This document shows, piece after piece, positions 35,547 through 46,773 of a stretch of DNA of 64,000 nt. Every line of letters starts with the position of its first letter. The stretch's first letter is position 1. Made by a program: the position numbers and the translations under genes. Under the pieces are notes generated by a model, which made no database searches, was not told where the DNA came from, and worked only from the letters and a program-made list of their open reading frames with translations. Source of the DNA: Caenorhabditis elegans (taxonomy: Eukaryota; Nematoda; Chromadorea; Rhabditida; Rhabditidae); the NCBI RefSeq assembly GCF_000002985.6, contig NC_003281.10, positions 5,828,001-5,892,000 of the forward strand, given 5' to 3'.

Positions 35547-36556
35547 CTAAATTAAATAAACTTATTTATGAAAAGACAAAGAAAGAATAGTGAAAACCTT
35601 TTTGGGTTGATAGCTGGTATTGGGCTCAATTTCATGTTTTGGATAGCAGCCGCACACTACTTTCAATTTTTCGGAAATACGATTTTTTCGAAACGACTTC
35701 TTTGTCATGATTCAAACTCAAAATGAATTGAGCCCAATATTTTACTACCATCGGAGTGAAAATGAAAAAAGATAAGACAAAATGTTGCATAAAATTTGAA
35801 TCTGGAATGATTTTCTATAAGCGATAAACGGTTAGTTTCTACTGGGCGAAAGTTCGAGAGAAGAATATGTGGTGCTGATTATCAAAAATGCGTTATCAGT
35901 GATAGTTATCAAGGTTTCTAATAGAAAGAATCAAAAATGAAGGAAAAGATAATGGAGAAGACATGAGAAAAGCGAAAAGATCAGGAATTATTTGAGGAAA
36001 GTTAGTGAAAAAAAAATTGACAGGAAAAAAACGTCGGAAAATTTTAGAAATCGAAAAGAAGAAAAGAACAATTTTTAACGTAGAGTAGTACTGTATTCAA
36101 GGCGCAACGCTTAAATCATTTTTTGGGTCCTGGAAAGAAAACTACAATAGCTGGAAATGTTCTGAACTTTGAATATAATTATAAATTTTATATATAAAAT
36201 TTTGTTCATCTTGATTTTTCAGAGCGATATATTGTTTATAAATAGAATGATTTTTACTACAAATTTTTAAATTTTTATGAATAAAAAATAAATTAAACAT
36301 ATAATAACATTTTCATAACTCAACAGAATGAAATATGTTTATTTCACTCCAGAAAACATTTACTTTTCTCTTGGAAGTCGTTTAATGAAATTAATACTAA
36401 AACTGCTCGATTATTATGTTTAATGCTCTTTAAATGTGTCACCAAATGGCCTAGGTTTTCAACCTAGTCCTTGCCAACATTGTGATGAGACCTTTTTTAT
36501 TTAATTAATCAAATGACTCATATATTTTTCGAATAAATCAAGAATTTTCTAGAAAA
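35547..36556. other. Divergent spacer between dnpp-1 and rabn-5
   Basis: About 1 kb with no coding exon. It presumably holds both promoters. Apart from the hairpin at 35613-35750 I see only AT-rich sequence. Confidence 0.5.
35613..35750. repeat. Short inverted repeat (ATTGGGCTCAATTTCAT arms)
   Basis: TATTGGGCTCAATTTCAT near 35616 is matched in reverse by ATGAATTGAGCCCAATATT near 35730. The arms are about 18 bases and enclose about 95 bases. This may be a small MITE or a structured element in the dnpp-1/rabn-5 promoter region. Confidence 0.65.
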
Positions 36557-38306
36557 ATGACAGAACCGTCGGCTAGCGAAGAAGTGTCTGCCGGAGTGAA
36601 TGCAGAGGTAAGAGTGTTGCATTTTAATCGATAATTCAAAGACCCTTAAATTTCAGGAGCCGCCAATACCGTCCAAAAAGATTTCGCAAGTCTCACCGAA
36701 TCCAACGCTTCAATGCGAAATGTGCCAGAATTATGAAGTGAATTTGACTGCATTACAGGTGAGAATCATGGGAACACGGCAAATATGCAAATGATTTTTG
36801 TTTGTTTTGCAGGAAAACGAACGAAAGTTAAAGGAAGAAGTGAAGGCGGCAATGGAGTTGAACGAAAGATATCAATTGGATTTGAGCAATGAACGAGACT
36901 ATCGAAAAGAATTGGAAAAGAAAATGAACGAATTATCGACTAATTGTTTGAATCAGGTTAACGAGGCGGCAAAGGCAAATGCCAAGTCGGAGCAGCGGCT
37001 GGACGAGCTCAGTGCGAAGGTATTTTAAATAAATAAAAAGAATAACTTTTAAAAAAGCTTAATTTCAGCACGACAAATCGATAGAAGTATTCACTGATCA
37101 ATTGAATTTGGCTCGTGACAAACTGCAACAAGCCGACGATGACTTTGTTACATTAGGAAAAAAGTACAAAAAGCTTCTCGGGTCCACACGAAAATCAGCA
37201 CAAGAACTTCGGTCCGAGAAAATCGATATGCCAGCTGATCTTGATCAATTACAATTTATTTGTCTCAAGAATAGGGAAGAATTGATAGAAACTCGAGCTG
37301 CAAAAGAGCACACCGAGCAGCAGCTGCAGGATGAGATCACCGTCCTGCGAGCTCAGATTCTAGAAGAAAGAGCGCACAGAGAAGATCAGGAAGTGACATT
37401 TACTGCAGAGATCAGCAGATTGCAGTCGGAATTAGGAAAGATCAACACTCGAATGGTTGTTGCATCGGAAACAATTGCAGATCAAGATTCGAATATCAGA
37501 CAAATTAGAGATCTTCAAACAACTGTCGGTGAACTTGAGACGCAGGTTCAGCAGGTTCAAAATGAGAGAGCCGCTGTTGAACAGACGGCACAGAACTACA
37601 AGCAACGGTGCACAAGTCTTCAACAAGAACTCGACACATCTGAAGTTGTGCAGAGAGATTTTGTGAAATTATCTCAAAGCCTCCAAATTCAATTGGAGAA
37701 GATTCGACAGTCGGAACAAGAAGTACGATGGCAATGGGATGATGATGTAGATCAATGCTCAAATTGTGATACATCGTTTGCTAGAGTTAAAGTTAAACCT
37801 CAGTAAGTTTTTGAAAATGGAAGTTTGAATTTCTGATAAAAAATTACAAGAAAATTATTTTCTTCATTTTCAAAAATAAATTTTACACTTTTCCAATTAA
37901 AATATGTCAAACAGAAGATTTTAAAAAGAAAAAAAATATATAGTGATTATGAATCAAGCGTTCGGTACCCTTTCTTAAAACGACCTAAAATATTTTTAAA
38001 AAAAGGCTTCGAAAAATAAAAAATCACGCATAGTTTTCCAGAAATAGCAGATTTTTATAAGGAAAAATTTTTAAAAAAGTGCGAAAAATAAGAGATAGCA
38101 CTATTTTACTTTTTCATGGAATATTTCAGTCACTTTTATTTTTCAAATCTTTTAGCTGTCTTCATTGTGGTCGGATATTCTGCATGAACTGCCTGAAAGA
38201 CACCGTTCCAAGTGGACCAAATCATCGACCAGCCAATGTGTGCAAAGTATGTCACACACTGCTCAATCGGGATACAAAACCATTCTTTGCAACGCAGGAT
38301 AAGTAA
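36557..38306 (+). CDS. rabn-5: Rabaptin-5 homolog with coiled coils and a FYVE-like zinc finger
   Basis: Rab5 effector that acts with the exchange factor RABX-5 in early endosome fusion and cargo recycling. Exons are 36557-36607, 36657-36758, 36813-37019, 37069-37802 and 38156-38306, giving 414 aa. Most of the protein (about residues 50-350) is heptad-rich coiled coil (ENERKLKEEVKAAMEL, LQDEITVLRAQILEER). The C-terminus has WQWDDDVDQCSNC, then CLHCGRIFCMNC and CKVC, giving four CX2C pairs as in a FYVE finger. The canonical basic RR/KHHCR motif is replaced by KPQHCLHCG, so PI3P binding may be weak or lost. The last intron (37803-38155) was placed by frame and by the zinc-ligand spacing. Confidence 0.93.
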
Positions 38307-38510
38307 TAATTCATCTGGAATGCTTATTCTGTCGCTGATTATCCACAACTCGCCCTTCCAATTTCACTTTCGCCACCTTTTCCCGATTTTATATGTGCAT
38401 CATCCGTGTGCTAGAATGTCTAGTCTTTTAATTCTTGTACAATGCTTAATCTATTCTATATACGTACATATATACCAGAAATTGATCTAAAATTGTGCAT
38501 TAAAATTTGT

Positions 38511-38516
38511 TTTATT
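38511..38516 (-). terminator. eng-1: Poly(A) signal of eng-1
   Basis: TTTATT on the plus strand is AATAAA on the minus strand, only about 24 bases beyond the eng-1 stop. The 3' UTR would be very short. Confidence 0.5.
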
Positions 38517-38539
38517 GACTTTTATGAAATTAGAATTAT

Positions 38540-40499
38540 TTAATTAGAATCAATGGAAAAGTTTTCGATCACAGTTTCGTCGTTGCTTGATGTCAAGATG
38601 CTGATGGATTCCAAATTTCCTGGCTTGTCAATATGCCACGTGGAATCTCCGGTTTTGTCCATAATTTCAGATCTATTCAGAAGCAGGTCAATTGAATTGG
38701 AAGTAGTGCAAGTTATGGTCAGGGTACTGTAGTTGACAGAATCGAAAGTGAATAGTCTGGAAAAAATTATAATGAGTAAATTTTTGTATGTTCATAACTT
38801 ACAGAAATTTTCGATTTCTGCCAAAAAGAGTGAGTCCTGTAGAGTCAATTACTTGGTGGCAGAAGGAGCTTAAAATTTGAGGCTGAAGCTGCACTGTGCT
38901 CAGGCGGTAGTGCCAATTTTGATCCATTCCAGTACAGAAGTTGGTGCCAAAGTTTATAGAAGTTAGAGGACGAGTTCGGATGTGTGGAAGAAGTTTGGAC
39001 CAGAAGCTGGAATTAAATTAAAATTTCAATAAAACTTAAATTGTGGAATTTTTCTGAAAAAAATCCTAATGTAGAATTTTCTAGTTGGAAATAAATTAAA
39101 TTTCAAAAATTATGTTTTTTATAAATTTATATTTTTATCGGGGTACTGTAGTCTTTTTTTTCTGATTTTTCAATTTTATTTTCAAAAAACCTTACTGAAT
39201 TCCTTTGCAAATTTGATTTTCCTCAGGAAACTTTTCATAAATCCATCCGGGTGCAAAAAGAGCAACTGACATGTGAAAAAGTTTTGCCAATGCAAATGAC
39301 TGATCACAATGAAATTCTCCAACACAACCACGAGCCCATACATCAATTCCAACAAAGATCCGATCAAGAACTCCAAATTCAGCCGATCGAAGAAGTTCTT
39401 TATCTTTCCAGTTGTAGTTGAGATAGATGGCGTCACAAGCATCGTAGAATTTTCTTAAAAATATTAATATTTCAGTACAGTTCTAATATTCTAACCGATT
39501 CATCTCATTCAATTCATTTTGCCAATGCAACTTTCCATTATCAAGTACCGAATCATACCATATCACTTTCGAATTTTCATTCATTTTCTTTGACTTTTCA
39601 GTTAAACTCGAACAAAATTGAATCAACAAATCGATTTTTCCTGCATCAATTTTATTTTCAATATTAATCAACCATCCATCAAATCCAAAAAATCTCGCAA
39701 CAGCCACCAGACAGTCCACTGTTTTTTCTACCGAACCCTCATTTTCCAAGATTTTCGAACAAATATCGTATCCTGGAATCCATTCCGTGATGAATGTTCC
39801 AAGTGAAAGAACACCTGAAATTGGGATACTTTGACTTAAAAACCAAGAAATGGACGGGCATGTTTTGTGTTATTTCGATTTTTAGATTTAATATTTTATA
39901 CCATGTTTATGAGCAATTCGTGTATAATCTTCCGGTGGAATCGTCACAAAATGATGTGAAAAGTAGTTGAAAATGTCGATTTGCCACCAATTCAAGAACA
40001 TGTACGGGTACCGGTCTTTTTCGAATTTCTTTCCTTCCGTAGACTCCTCTTCCAAATATCCACCACGCATATCGTGGCATACGAGGATTTGACGACCCGA
40101 ATGTGGTCTGAAATTTTGCCATATAGTAGGGAAAATCCATGATTTTAGGTCTCAGCACGATCGAAGCTTTTGTCCTGTGACTGTGACTGTGACTATTGTT
40201 TATCAATAAAGTTATCAAAAAAAGTTTAAAACTAAGTAAAAACCAAATATTATGTAAGTCTACCATACTACTGGGTACTGTAGCTGAAAAAATTGGCTCG
40301 CGCCAAAACCATTTTTTTCGCATTCGGGCTAAAAATATTTAACACTATTCTTATTGCCAGGTAGAAAATTAATTTTCTTTCTGAAATTTCATAAAAATTA
40401 CTTAAAGTTAACCAGTTGCTCACTGTATTGCTCGCCAACATCTTCTCGTGATTTCCAACTCCAGAGCTCTTCGAGTGTGTCAATTGGAGAAATCGTCAT
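38540..40499 (-). CDS. eng-1: Cytosolic endo-beta-N-acetylglucosaminidase (GH85, ENGase)
   Basis: Glycoside hydrolase family 85 enzyme that cuts the chitobiose core of N-glycans, releasing free oligosaccharides from misfolded or degraded glycoproteins in the cytosol. Exons on the minus strand are 40499-40402, 40107-39902, 39814-39496, 39453-39196, 39006-38803 and 38756-38540, giving 433 aa. Recognisable family blocks are CHDMRGGYLEE, WWQIDIFNYFSHHFVTIPP, HGVLSLGTFITEW and FDGWLINIENK, the last holding the catalytic Asn-x-Glu pair. YLNYNWKD and VGIDVWARG are also present. No signal peptide is seen, consistent with cytosolic action. The ATG follows ATAATTAG, a splice-acceptor sequence, 225 bases behind the stop of the canopy-like gene. 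That spacing suggests an SL2-type downstream operon gene. Confidence 0.95.
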
Positions 40500-40724
40500 C
40501 TAATTATAAATAGAATTGTAAGTCAAGATCAAGAGGCTCTGCGATATTTCAATTGATTTCAACTTTACCCTTAGCATTTCACGAAAGGAAAAACTTGAAG
40601 TTTATATCACAAAACAAATCACATATAAATTAAAATTCAAACAGATAACGATATAGCACAATTTCCAGATCCCGCAAACGAGTTGAAATTCATAAATTAC
40701 TAATTTAAAAAAGGAAAATTTAAT

Positions 40725-41528
40725 TTAAAGTTCTTTTCTGTCAATTTCATCATCTGGAATATCAGAAAGATCCATTGGTTCTTCTGGAGCAGCAGGTAGA
40801 GGTGCCACATCGACAGCAGTGCAAGCACCCATTTCTCCTTGGCAGAACTGTTTGACGGGATCCTGATGGGCGGTCTTCAGGAAACCAAGAAGCTCATCTT
40901 CGTGAGAGTCAATGAAGTCGTTGCACTAAAATTTAGAAATTTAAATTAAAAAATCAAGACTGAAGTTTTCTGCAAAAAACTGAAAAAGTTCTTAATTCTC
41001 ATTAGGGATTGTTTTCTAATAATAACTAGAGTTTGGAATCCCGTGCTTGAACTTACAGCGTTTTGAAGATTATATCTCATTTTGGGAGACTCATCTCCTT
41101 TCAAATGTGTGGCGTCGTTGTGAACGTAGACTGATTTTCCAGTAATTGTATTCACCTGAAGAGAAATTTGTAAAAATCTATACAATTTATGGTTCTTACC
41201 ACAAGTTTATAGTGTTTCGCATCATCACAAGCGTGCTCAATGATTTCTGTCAAATGAGATTCTGAACGAGCATAGCCGATTTCCTTGAGCCCTTTTTGAT
41301 CTCCAGTTGGTGAAACTCGGAAACTTCCAACTTCGATTTTCTTTTTCGGGTCGACTGCGGCGATTTTCAGCTCGAAATGGGTTACGAGGAGGGAGCAGGC
41401 TGAAATTTTCAATATTTAAAAATATATTTTAGAAAAATCTATCAACCTCCACACTCTAATGAAGAAACCGATGCAGATTGAATACCCGACAGTGATATGA
41501 GACAAACCAGTGTAGAAACAAAATGCAT
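40725..41528 (-). CDS. Canopy-family (CNPY) saposin-like ER protein
   Basis: Canopy proteins are ER-resident, saposin-like co-chaperones involved in receptor maturation. Exons on the minus strand are 41528-41447, 41399-41200, 41155-41057 and 40925-40725, giving 193 aa. A signal peptide is visible (MHFVSTLVCLISLSGIQS). The family core is clear: VDPKKKIEVGSFRVSPTGDQ, then GYARSESHLTEIIEHACDD, then HEDELLGFLK. Six cysteines occur outside the signal (ECGAC, HACDD, ACNDF, FCQG, ACTAV), as in the family. The protein ends DDEIDRKEL, with RKEL as a plausible KDEL-type retrieval signal. The match to vertebrate CNPY2 block order is from family knowledge. It is likely the first gene of a two-gene unit with eng-1. 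Confidence 0.87.
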
Positions 41529-41839
41529 TCTGAATAAATGGTTAAAAAGCGTCGATAATGACCAAGTGAAGCGGAGAGAGAGAGAGAGCAAACAATGATT
41601 GGGAGAGTGGCAGAAAGAAAAGAAAAAGAACGGTGTTTGGATAGGTATCCAGTGTTTGTGTAAATGGTACTTTTCTTCACGAATAAAACATGAATATTAT
41701 TCATTAAAGTTGATTGGAAACAACGTATTCAAGAGATCGAAAATTGATAAGTTAAACATTTTTTCAATTGGGAACCGGTCGACGTACACGTGGAATAATG
41801 TCGCAGAGCCGTTGTCTGGAAATTTAATTTTAATACTAT

Positions 41840-43844
41840 TCAGATATGAACTCTGAAATCTCGTCTCAAAGATATGTTACCCGGCCTCGTCACGTACAAT
41901 TTTTTCAAAAGTAGTACTGTAGTGAAAAACTAAAGAACGCTCCGCAACAGCGAGCAGCAATGAAATTTTATTTTTGGTATTTTTCGAAAAAAAGGGAGCG
42001 AAAATAGAGAAAAATTCTGTTATCCTGTCGGTAACTGAAAATATAATTGATTTTCAAATTTTACGCTTTTTCCAAAAAAAAATTACACTTATAACTGAAT
42101 GCAAATTTTAAGGATTTTAAAATCGAAATTATTTTTTAAACTTACTCAAACTGCGTTCGCTTCTTCATATTCGCTTCGGAAGGCAGATCGTGTTCTCTTT
42201 TCAAAAATCCTTCATAATCTTTCCATGTAACACAAGAAGTTCCTTGTTCTCGACCACGCAACGGGCTCAACAGAATGCCCGTGTTCAGGCAAAACGGCAT
42301 CTCTCGGAGCTCATTTCTGAAATTTAATTCAATGTATTTTCAAGGATTCAGGCACTTACAAGCAATCTGTAATTGCATCTCGAAAGAATCTCGTCAATGG
42401 ATCCTTCAATCGACAAGCTTCTTCATATCGTTGAACACGCATTGATTCATCTTCTCCAAGTGAAATTGATAGTGGTGTCATTGGATCGAGCTGATCGTAT
42501 GGGATGTTTGCATCGCTAATTCCTGTCAAATCGAGCAGAAACTCTGGAAAAAACAATAAAAATTGATTATTGGCAAGGGTATCATTGAAATTTTTTATGG
42601 ATTTTTTTTCTGAGAAAATCAAAAAAAAAGTTTAGCAATTTTACAACAAAAAAATGTTTTGTTTAAATCAAATTAGGCTTATACTGTTATCAATCAATAT
42701 TATTAAGGAAAAACATATAATTGCCATCTAAAAAGGAAAAAAGGTCAACATTTAAAACTATTTTTTGAAAAAACGAAAATTGTTTCCAAATATTGGAAAA
42801 AGCCCATGGATTCTCTTTTTTTATTTAAAACTTACGAGTAATAGTTGAAACAATGGCGGATGGTAAGTTAAGAATGGCTCTTCTTTGACTATTTCCAGCT
42901 CTTCTTAAAGTATATCTCCAGATCATGCATCTCGGACGGCACGCAACACAAAAATATGCTTTTATAAACTGCTTGGTTTTGTTGAGAAGTTTTGCGTTTC
43001 TGCGGAACGTCAGCAAACTGAACACATATTGAAGATCGGCATTCTAAAATTTGGCATTTTTTCATAGAAGCTGAAACAAAAAAAAACTCACAGAGAATAC
43101 ACCTGTTGCTCGAATATTGTAAGAAGTTTGTTGGCAATGCGAGAGATTCATTAGACTTAAATCGATTTTATCGAATTTTGACTCTGAATTTGTGTTGGTC
43201 GTCTGTCCTACAATTGTTCCTCTCAGGTCTTTAATGTTTGACTTTAGCGCATTTAGCTGAAAAATCAAAAAATGGAATTTTGAATTCCGGGCTATCAGAA
43301 TTCTGACCATAATAGACGTTCCAAGCATTGCAAACCTTCCATCAGCCGCCGATGGATTCACCATACCTTCTACCAGCGATTCCATAGAAATATCTCCGAG
43401 AAATGTGGCTTCAGATATTCCGCAACGGATGGTTCTCTCCAATGAAGCTTCATTGAGCGTTTTATCCGATGTCGACACCATCACACGTGTTCCAAGCTCG
43501 ATTATATCGATTTTCTCTGAGGCAATGTTTTGCTCAATTTTTTCTGAAACAATAATTGAACTTTTAATATTTTATTGATAATTTTTTTACCCATTCGATG
43601 GATTTTTTTCATTCTTTGAGTCGTCTTAAAATCTTTAATATCTTCTTTTGCATCATTATAAGAATCATATTTTTCTCCGCCCATATAGTCCTCTACATCG
43701 ACTACGTCTTCCATTTCCATCATCTCATCTTCGTATGAGCCGTGTTCAGAGCTTTTGAAAGCAAACGGAATTACTATAAAGAACATTTTTTAATTTTTGA
43801 ATAAAATTATTATTTTTAAACTTACTTCTATTTGAGTTATTCAT
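41840..43844 (-). CDS. Unrecognised nematode protein with acidic N-terminal region
   Basis: Exons on the minus strand are 43844-43826, 43773-43591, 43543-43308, 43256-43092, 43043-42836, 42543-42360 and 42316-42146. The next bases read GAG TAA, which is also a strong donor (GA|GTAAGTTT). Either the protein stops at 42142 (389 aa) or it splices to a tiny last exon at 41852-41840 (392 aa, ending EVHI). The N-terminus is acidic (YEDEMMEMEDVVDVEDYMGG). The middle is mixed (LGTRVMVSTSDKTLNEASL) and a basic Cys-containing stretch follows (CVACRPRCMIWRYTLRRAG). No known domain, signal peptide or membrane segment is recognised. Frame-consistent joins over seven exons make it a real gene. No function is proposed. 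Confidence 0.75.
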
Positions 43845-45054
43845 ATTTTTGTGGTAAATTTCTTGAAAAAAAATAATAAAAGGAAAATAGAGAATAGAGA
43901 CAAACCGAGAGAGACCAGAGAAACGTTGTCCGAGAGGAGTGCACGGCCGAGAAAAGTCCAACACCTTTTTGCGCGCTAAATTTGAATTTAATTTGCCGCA
44001 CAAAAATTTTCCTCCCTTTCCAGCCGCAAAATAGAATTTTCTTGAAGTTTCACATTTCCACACGAGAAAGCTAATAAAAATAATTATGTTTATAAACAAT
44101 CAAGCAATTTTTGTCCTATGCAAGTATGCATGAACCGAAAACAGCGTTGGTGTTTTTATAAAACAACATATTTACAAACTCTAGGATAGAAAAATGAAAA
44201 GAATATGACATGATTCGCTAAAAAACAATTAATATCATTGAAAAACGCAAGGCAAATGAACAAAAAAGCAGACGTGAAAATTCTAAAAAGTCTACCATAA
44301 ACTTTTGCGCGCCGAGACCCATCTGAAAAATACATATGTATATAATTCATGAAAATTCCAATATTTTAATTGTCTATTATATTGCTATGTTCATGTGTTT
44401 TGAGCCTCTTCTATGCTCTCCAGAGCTCTCTGTTCGCCACATGTGTTGTGTAATTCGAAACAGCCGTCACTTTTCCTCTGTTTTTCATTTTTTGAGTGTG
44501 TGATGCTGCTTGCTCTGCCTTCTGAACTTTGCCATCATGCATTTTCGAAAGAGATAAAAAATCTTGAAAGTTGAGCATGAAGCACCCAATTGTCTCTGGT
44601 GACACTTTTCACCTCATTTTCAAATCTCTTGCGTCATTCAGCTCGAGCCATTCGTCTTTCGATTTGACCCGGTTATTTTGTACAATTTTTAGTAGAAAAA
44701 ATTAGTTTTTTGGGTCCTGACACGAGCTAAAAATTTTAGTATACAGTATCTGTAAGTATTCAACCAGTTCCCACAATTTTTTGAAAACTTGTTAGAAAAA
44801 CTTAAATTACTGAGAAGTCTTATTATATATCAGGAAATATGAAAACTGTCAAATAGGAAACAACTTTCTGTAAGAAGAATGAAATTCTACAGTACTCGCG
44901 GGTACTGTAGCTGAAATATTTCGCTTGCTCTAGAACCCTGATCGTCAATTAAAAAAAATTGGCTAACTCGGCAATATTTGAGAATTATTAAGTTAATCGG
45001 AAATTTCAGAAATTGAAAATTTTCAGACATTTTTTTTAAATCAATAATCACGAA
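43845..45054. other. Divergent spacer between the unrecognised gene and the MIF4G-like gene
   Basis: About 1.2 kb without supported exons. It includes a GGTACTGTAGCTGAAA motif near 44900 that also occurs near 40270, a short dispersed-repeat fragment. Nothing else stands out. Confidence 0.45.
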
Positions 45055-46602
45055 ATGAACGATGATAAACTACGGAGCCTATTTGCATCTCTTGCAACTC
45101 TCACACAACAAGGACCAATTCCAGGTGAGCTATTTAAGAAAATTCGAAATCGTTCTTTGTATGTAGAATCAGGCAAATGTGCCTGCTCACGCCTTGATCC
45201 CGTTATTTAGTGAAAAGTGATGTGGATCGTCGCGGGACCCACAATTTTAAAAATTCGAGTTTCAGTGCAAGCCTACAGTATGCTTGCTGGTCAACATTCT
45301 ACAGAAGTTCTCGCCGAACACATGAGGCTCCGATGGCTTTCGGATGGACGCTTTGGACCAGTTGCTGCAAATATACTAATGCACATCCATAAGGTAGTTC
45401 TGTACTACGGTAACCTCAAAAACCACAAATTAAAATTCCAGTCCGATCCAAAAGACATTTCATTATCCTCAAATGTGTTGGCTCTACTACTCAACGACTA
45501 CCGTAACCGGCTTTCAGTTCGAAACGATTCTCGACTTATGTTCAGGAATTGTGTGAAGACACTTTTTTCGTAAGCAATTTCCAATTTTTTTTTTCGAAAG
45601 AAACTATCGTTTTATTCCAATTTTCGAATGTTTCTTGTAGTCAGACACGCAATTTTGATATCATATGATATATCATGTTGAGGTATTGTTGAATGAGAAA
45701 GGGTGTGTGCCTTTAAAGAGTACTTTAGTTTCAAAAACTCAACACTGCAGAGCTCTGATGAATTTTTATTGATTTTTCATAGTTTCCCGAAAAAAATATG
45801 TGTATTTATTAAAAACTCAAAATAAAAAAAATAGAAATACATAAATACATTTTAACAAATCGTGAGGAAAACTATTTAAGATTTTGAAACTACAGTACTC
45901 TTTAAAGGCGCACACCTCTTTTTAGTTAACATAAGCTTGTCGTGGCGAAACCAGGGACCTTATTTTTCTCACATGAATCGTAAGTATTTGCTTGCAAAGA
46001 ATATAGAAAAAAAACGCGAGAACTGGAATTTTCCAACAGTAAAATTAGTAGTTGAAATTCGATGAATTCATATTGAAATATCCGTTCAGAATGTATCCAG
46101 TATATGTGAAAATGGACGAATGTGTGTCAAAATGCTTCATAAAACCAATGTTCTCATCTTTGGATGCACTTATTGATGATGCTCCAGATACCGAAGATCT
46201 AGAGGTTTCCACAGAAACATTTTTCTGAAAAATCTAGAATTTTTTAATTTCAGACAGCCGGGATACTTCTCAGCGAGAATGGTCGCGTTCTTCACGATTT
46301 GAATTCATATCTCGTCGAACGAATCATTGTAAAATTGCGTCATAAACTTATCAGTGAAGATCCAATTGTCACTAAACATGTCCGTCAAATATTCATTCAT
46401 GTGAGGAAGATCAGAGAATGATCAATTGATTATTTGATTTTAGGTGTATGATCTTTGGGCATTTGGATGGAGTGAGCTGAATATTCCTGAATGTCTTCTC
46501 ACTTTGAGTGCAGAAGGGAAGCTATCGATTGTTGATCAGACACCACTTCGGAAGAATGATATCAGCAAGCAAGAGTTCGGAAGCAAAGAGAGCATTGTTT
46601 GA
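45055..46602 (+). CDS. Probable MIF4G-domain protein (MIF4GD/SLIP1-like)
   Basis: Exons are 45055-45124, 45266-45393, 45442-45569, 46090-46204, 46254-46400 and 46444-46602, giving 248 aa, all in frame. The protein is all-helical in character: LLNDYRNRLSVRNDSRLMFRN, then MFSSLDALIDDAPDTEDLE, then LLSENGRVLHDL and VRQIFIHVYDLWAFGW. The size and the pattern of a helical repeat ending in an RxIFIxVYDLW...GW block resemble small MIF4G proteins, which bind mRNA 3'-end factors such as SLBP and link them to translation. This assignment is from pattern only and is moderate. Intron 3 is large because it contains an inverted-repeat element (45690-45965). A poly(A) signal lies at 46684-46689. Confidence 0.72.
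45690..45965. repeat. Dispersed inverted-repeat element, copy 3, in an intron of the MIF4G-like gene
   Basis: GTGTGCCTTTAAAGAGTAC on the left and GTACTCTTTAAAGGCGCAC on the right form inverted arms, followed outside by GTCGTGGCGAAACCAGGGAC. It is the same family as the copies at 1797 and 6283. It accounts for most of the intron between 45569 and 46090. Confidence 0.72.
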
Positions 46603-46683
46603 ATATATTGAAGTAGATCCTTAATATTCCCACTTTTGGTGATTTTTAGTTTTCGGGTTTCATAAAATATAAAATTTCGGTGA

Positions 46684-46689
46684 AATAAA
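46684..46689 (+). terminator. Poly(A) signal of the MIF4G-like gene
   Basis: AATAAA about 80 bases after the stop. The aldo-2 stop on the opposite strand is only about 85 bases further on. Confidence 0.6.
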
Positions 46690-46773
46690 ACTTCATTTCG
46701 GGGTCAGTGAAATTATACAATCTTGGGGACGAGGTTGCGAAAAATCTATTCACAGGAAGTTATGCGTCATCGC

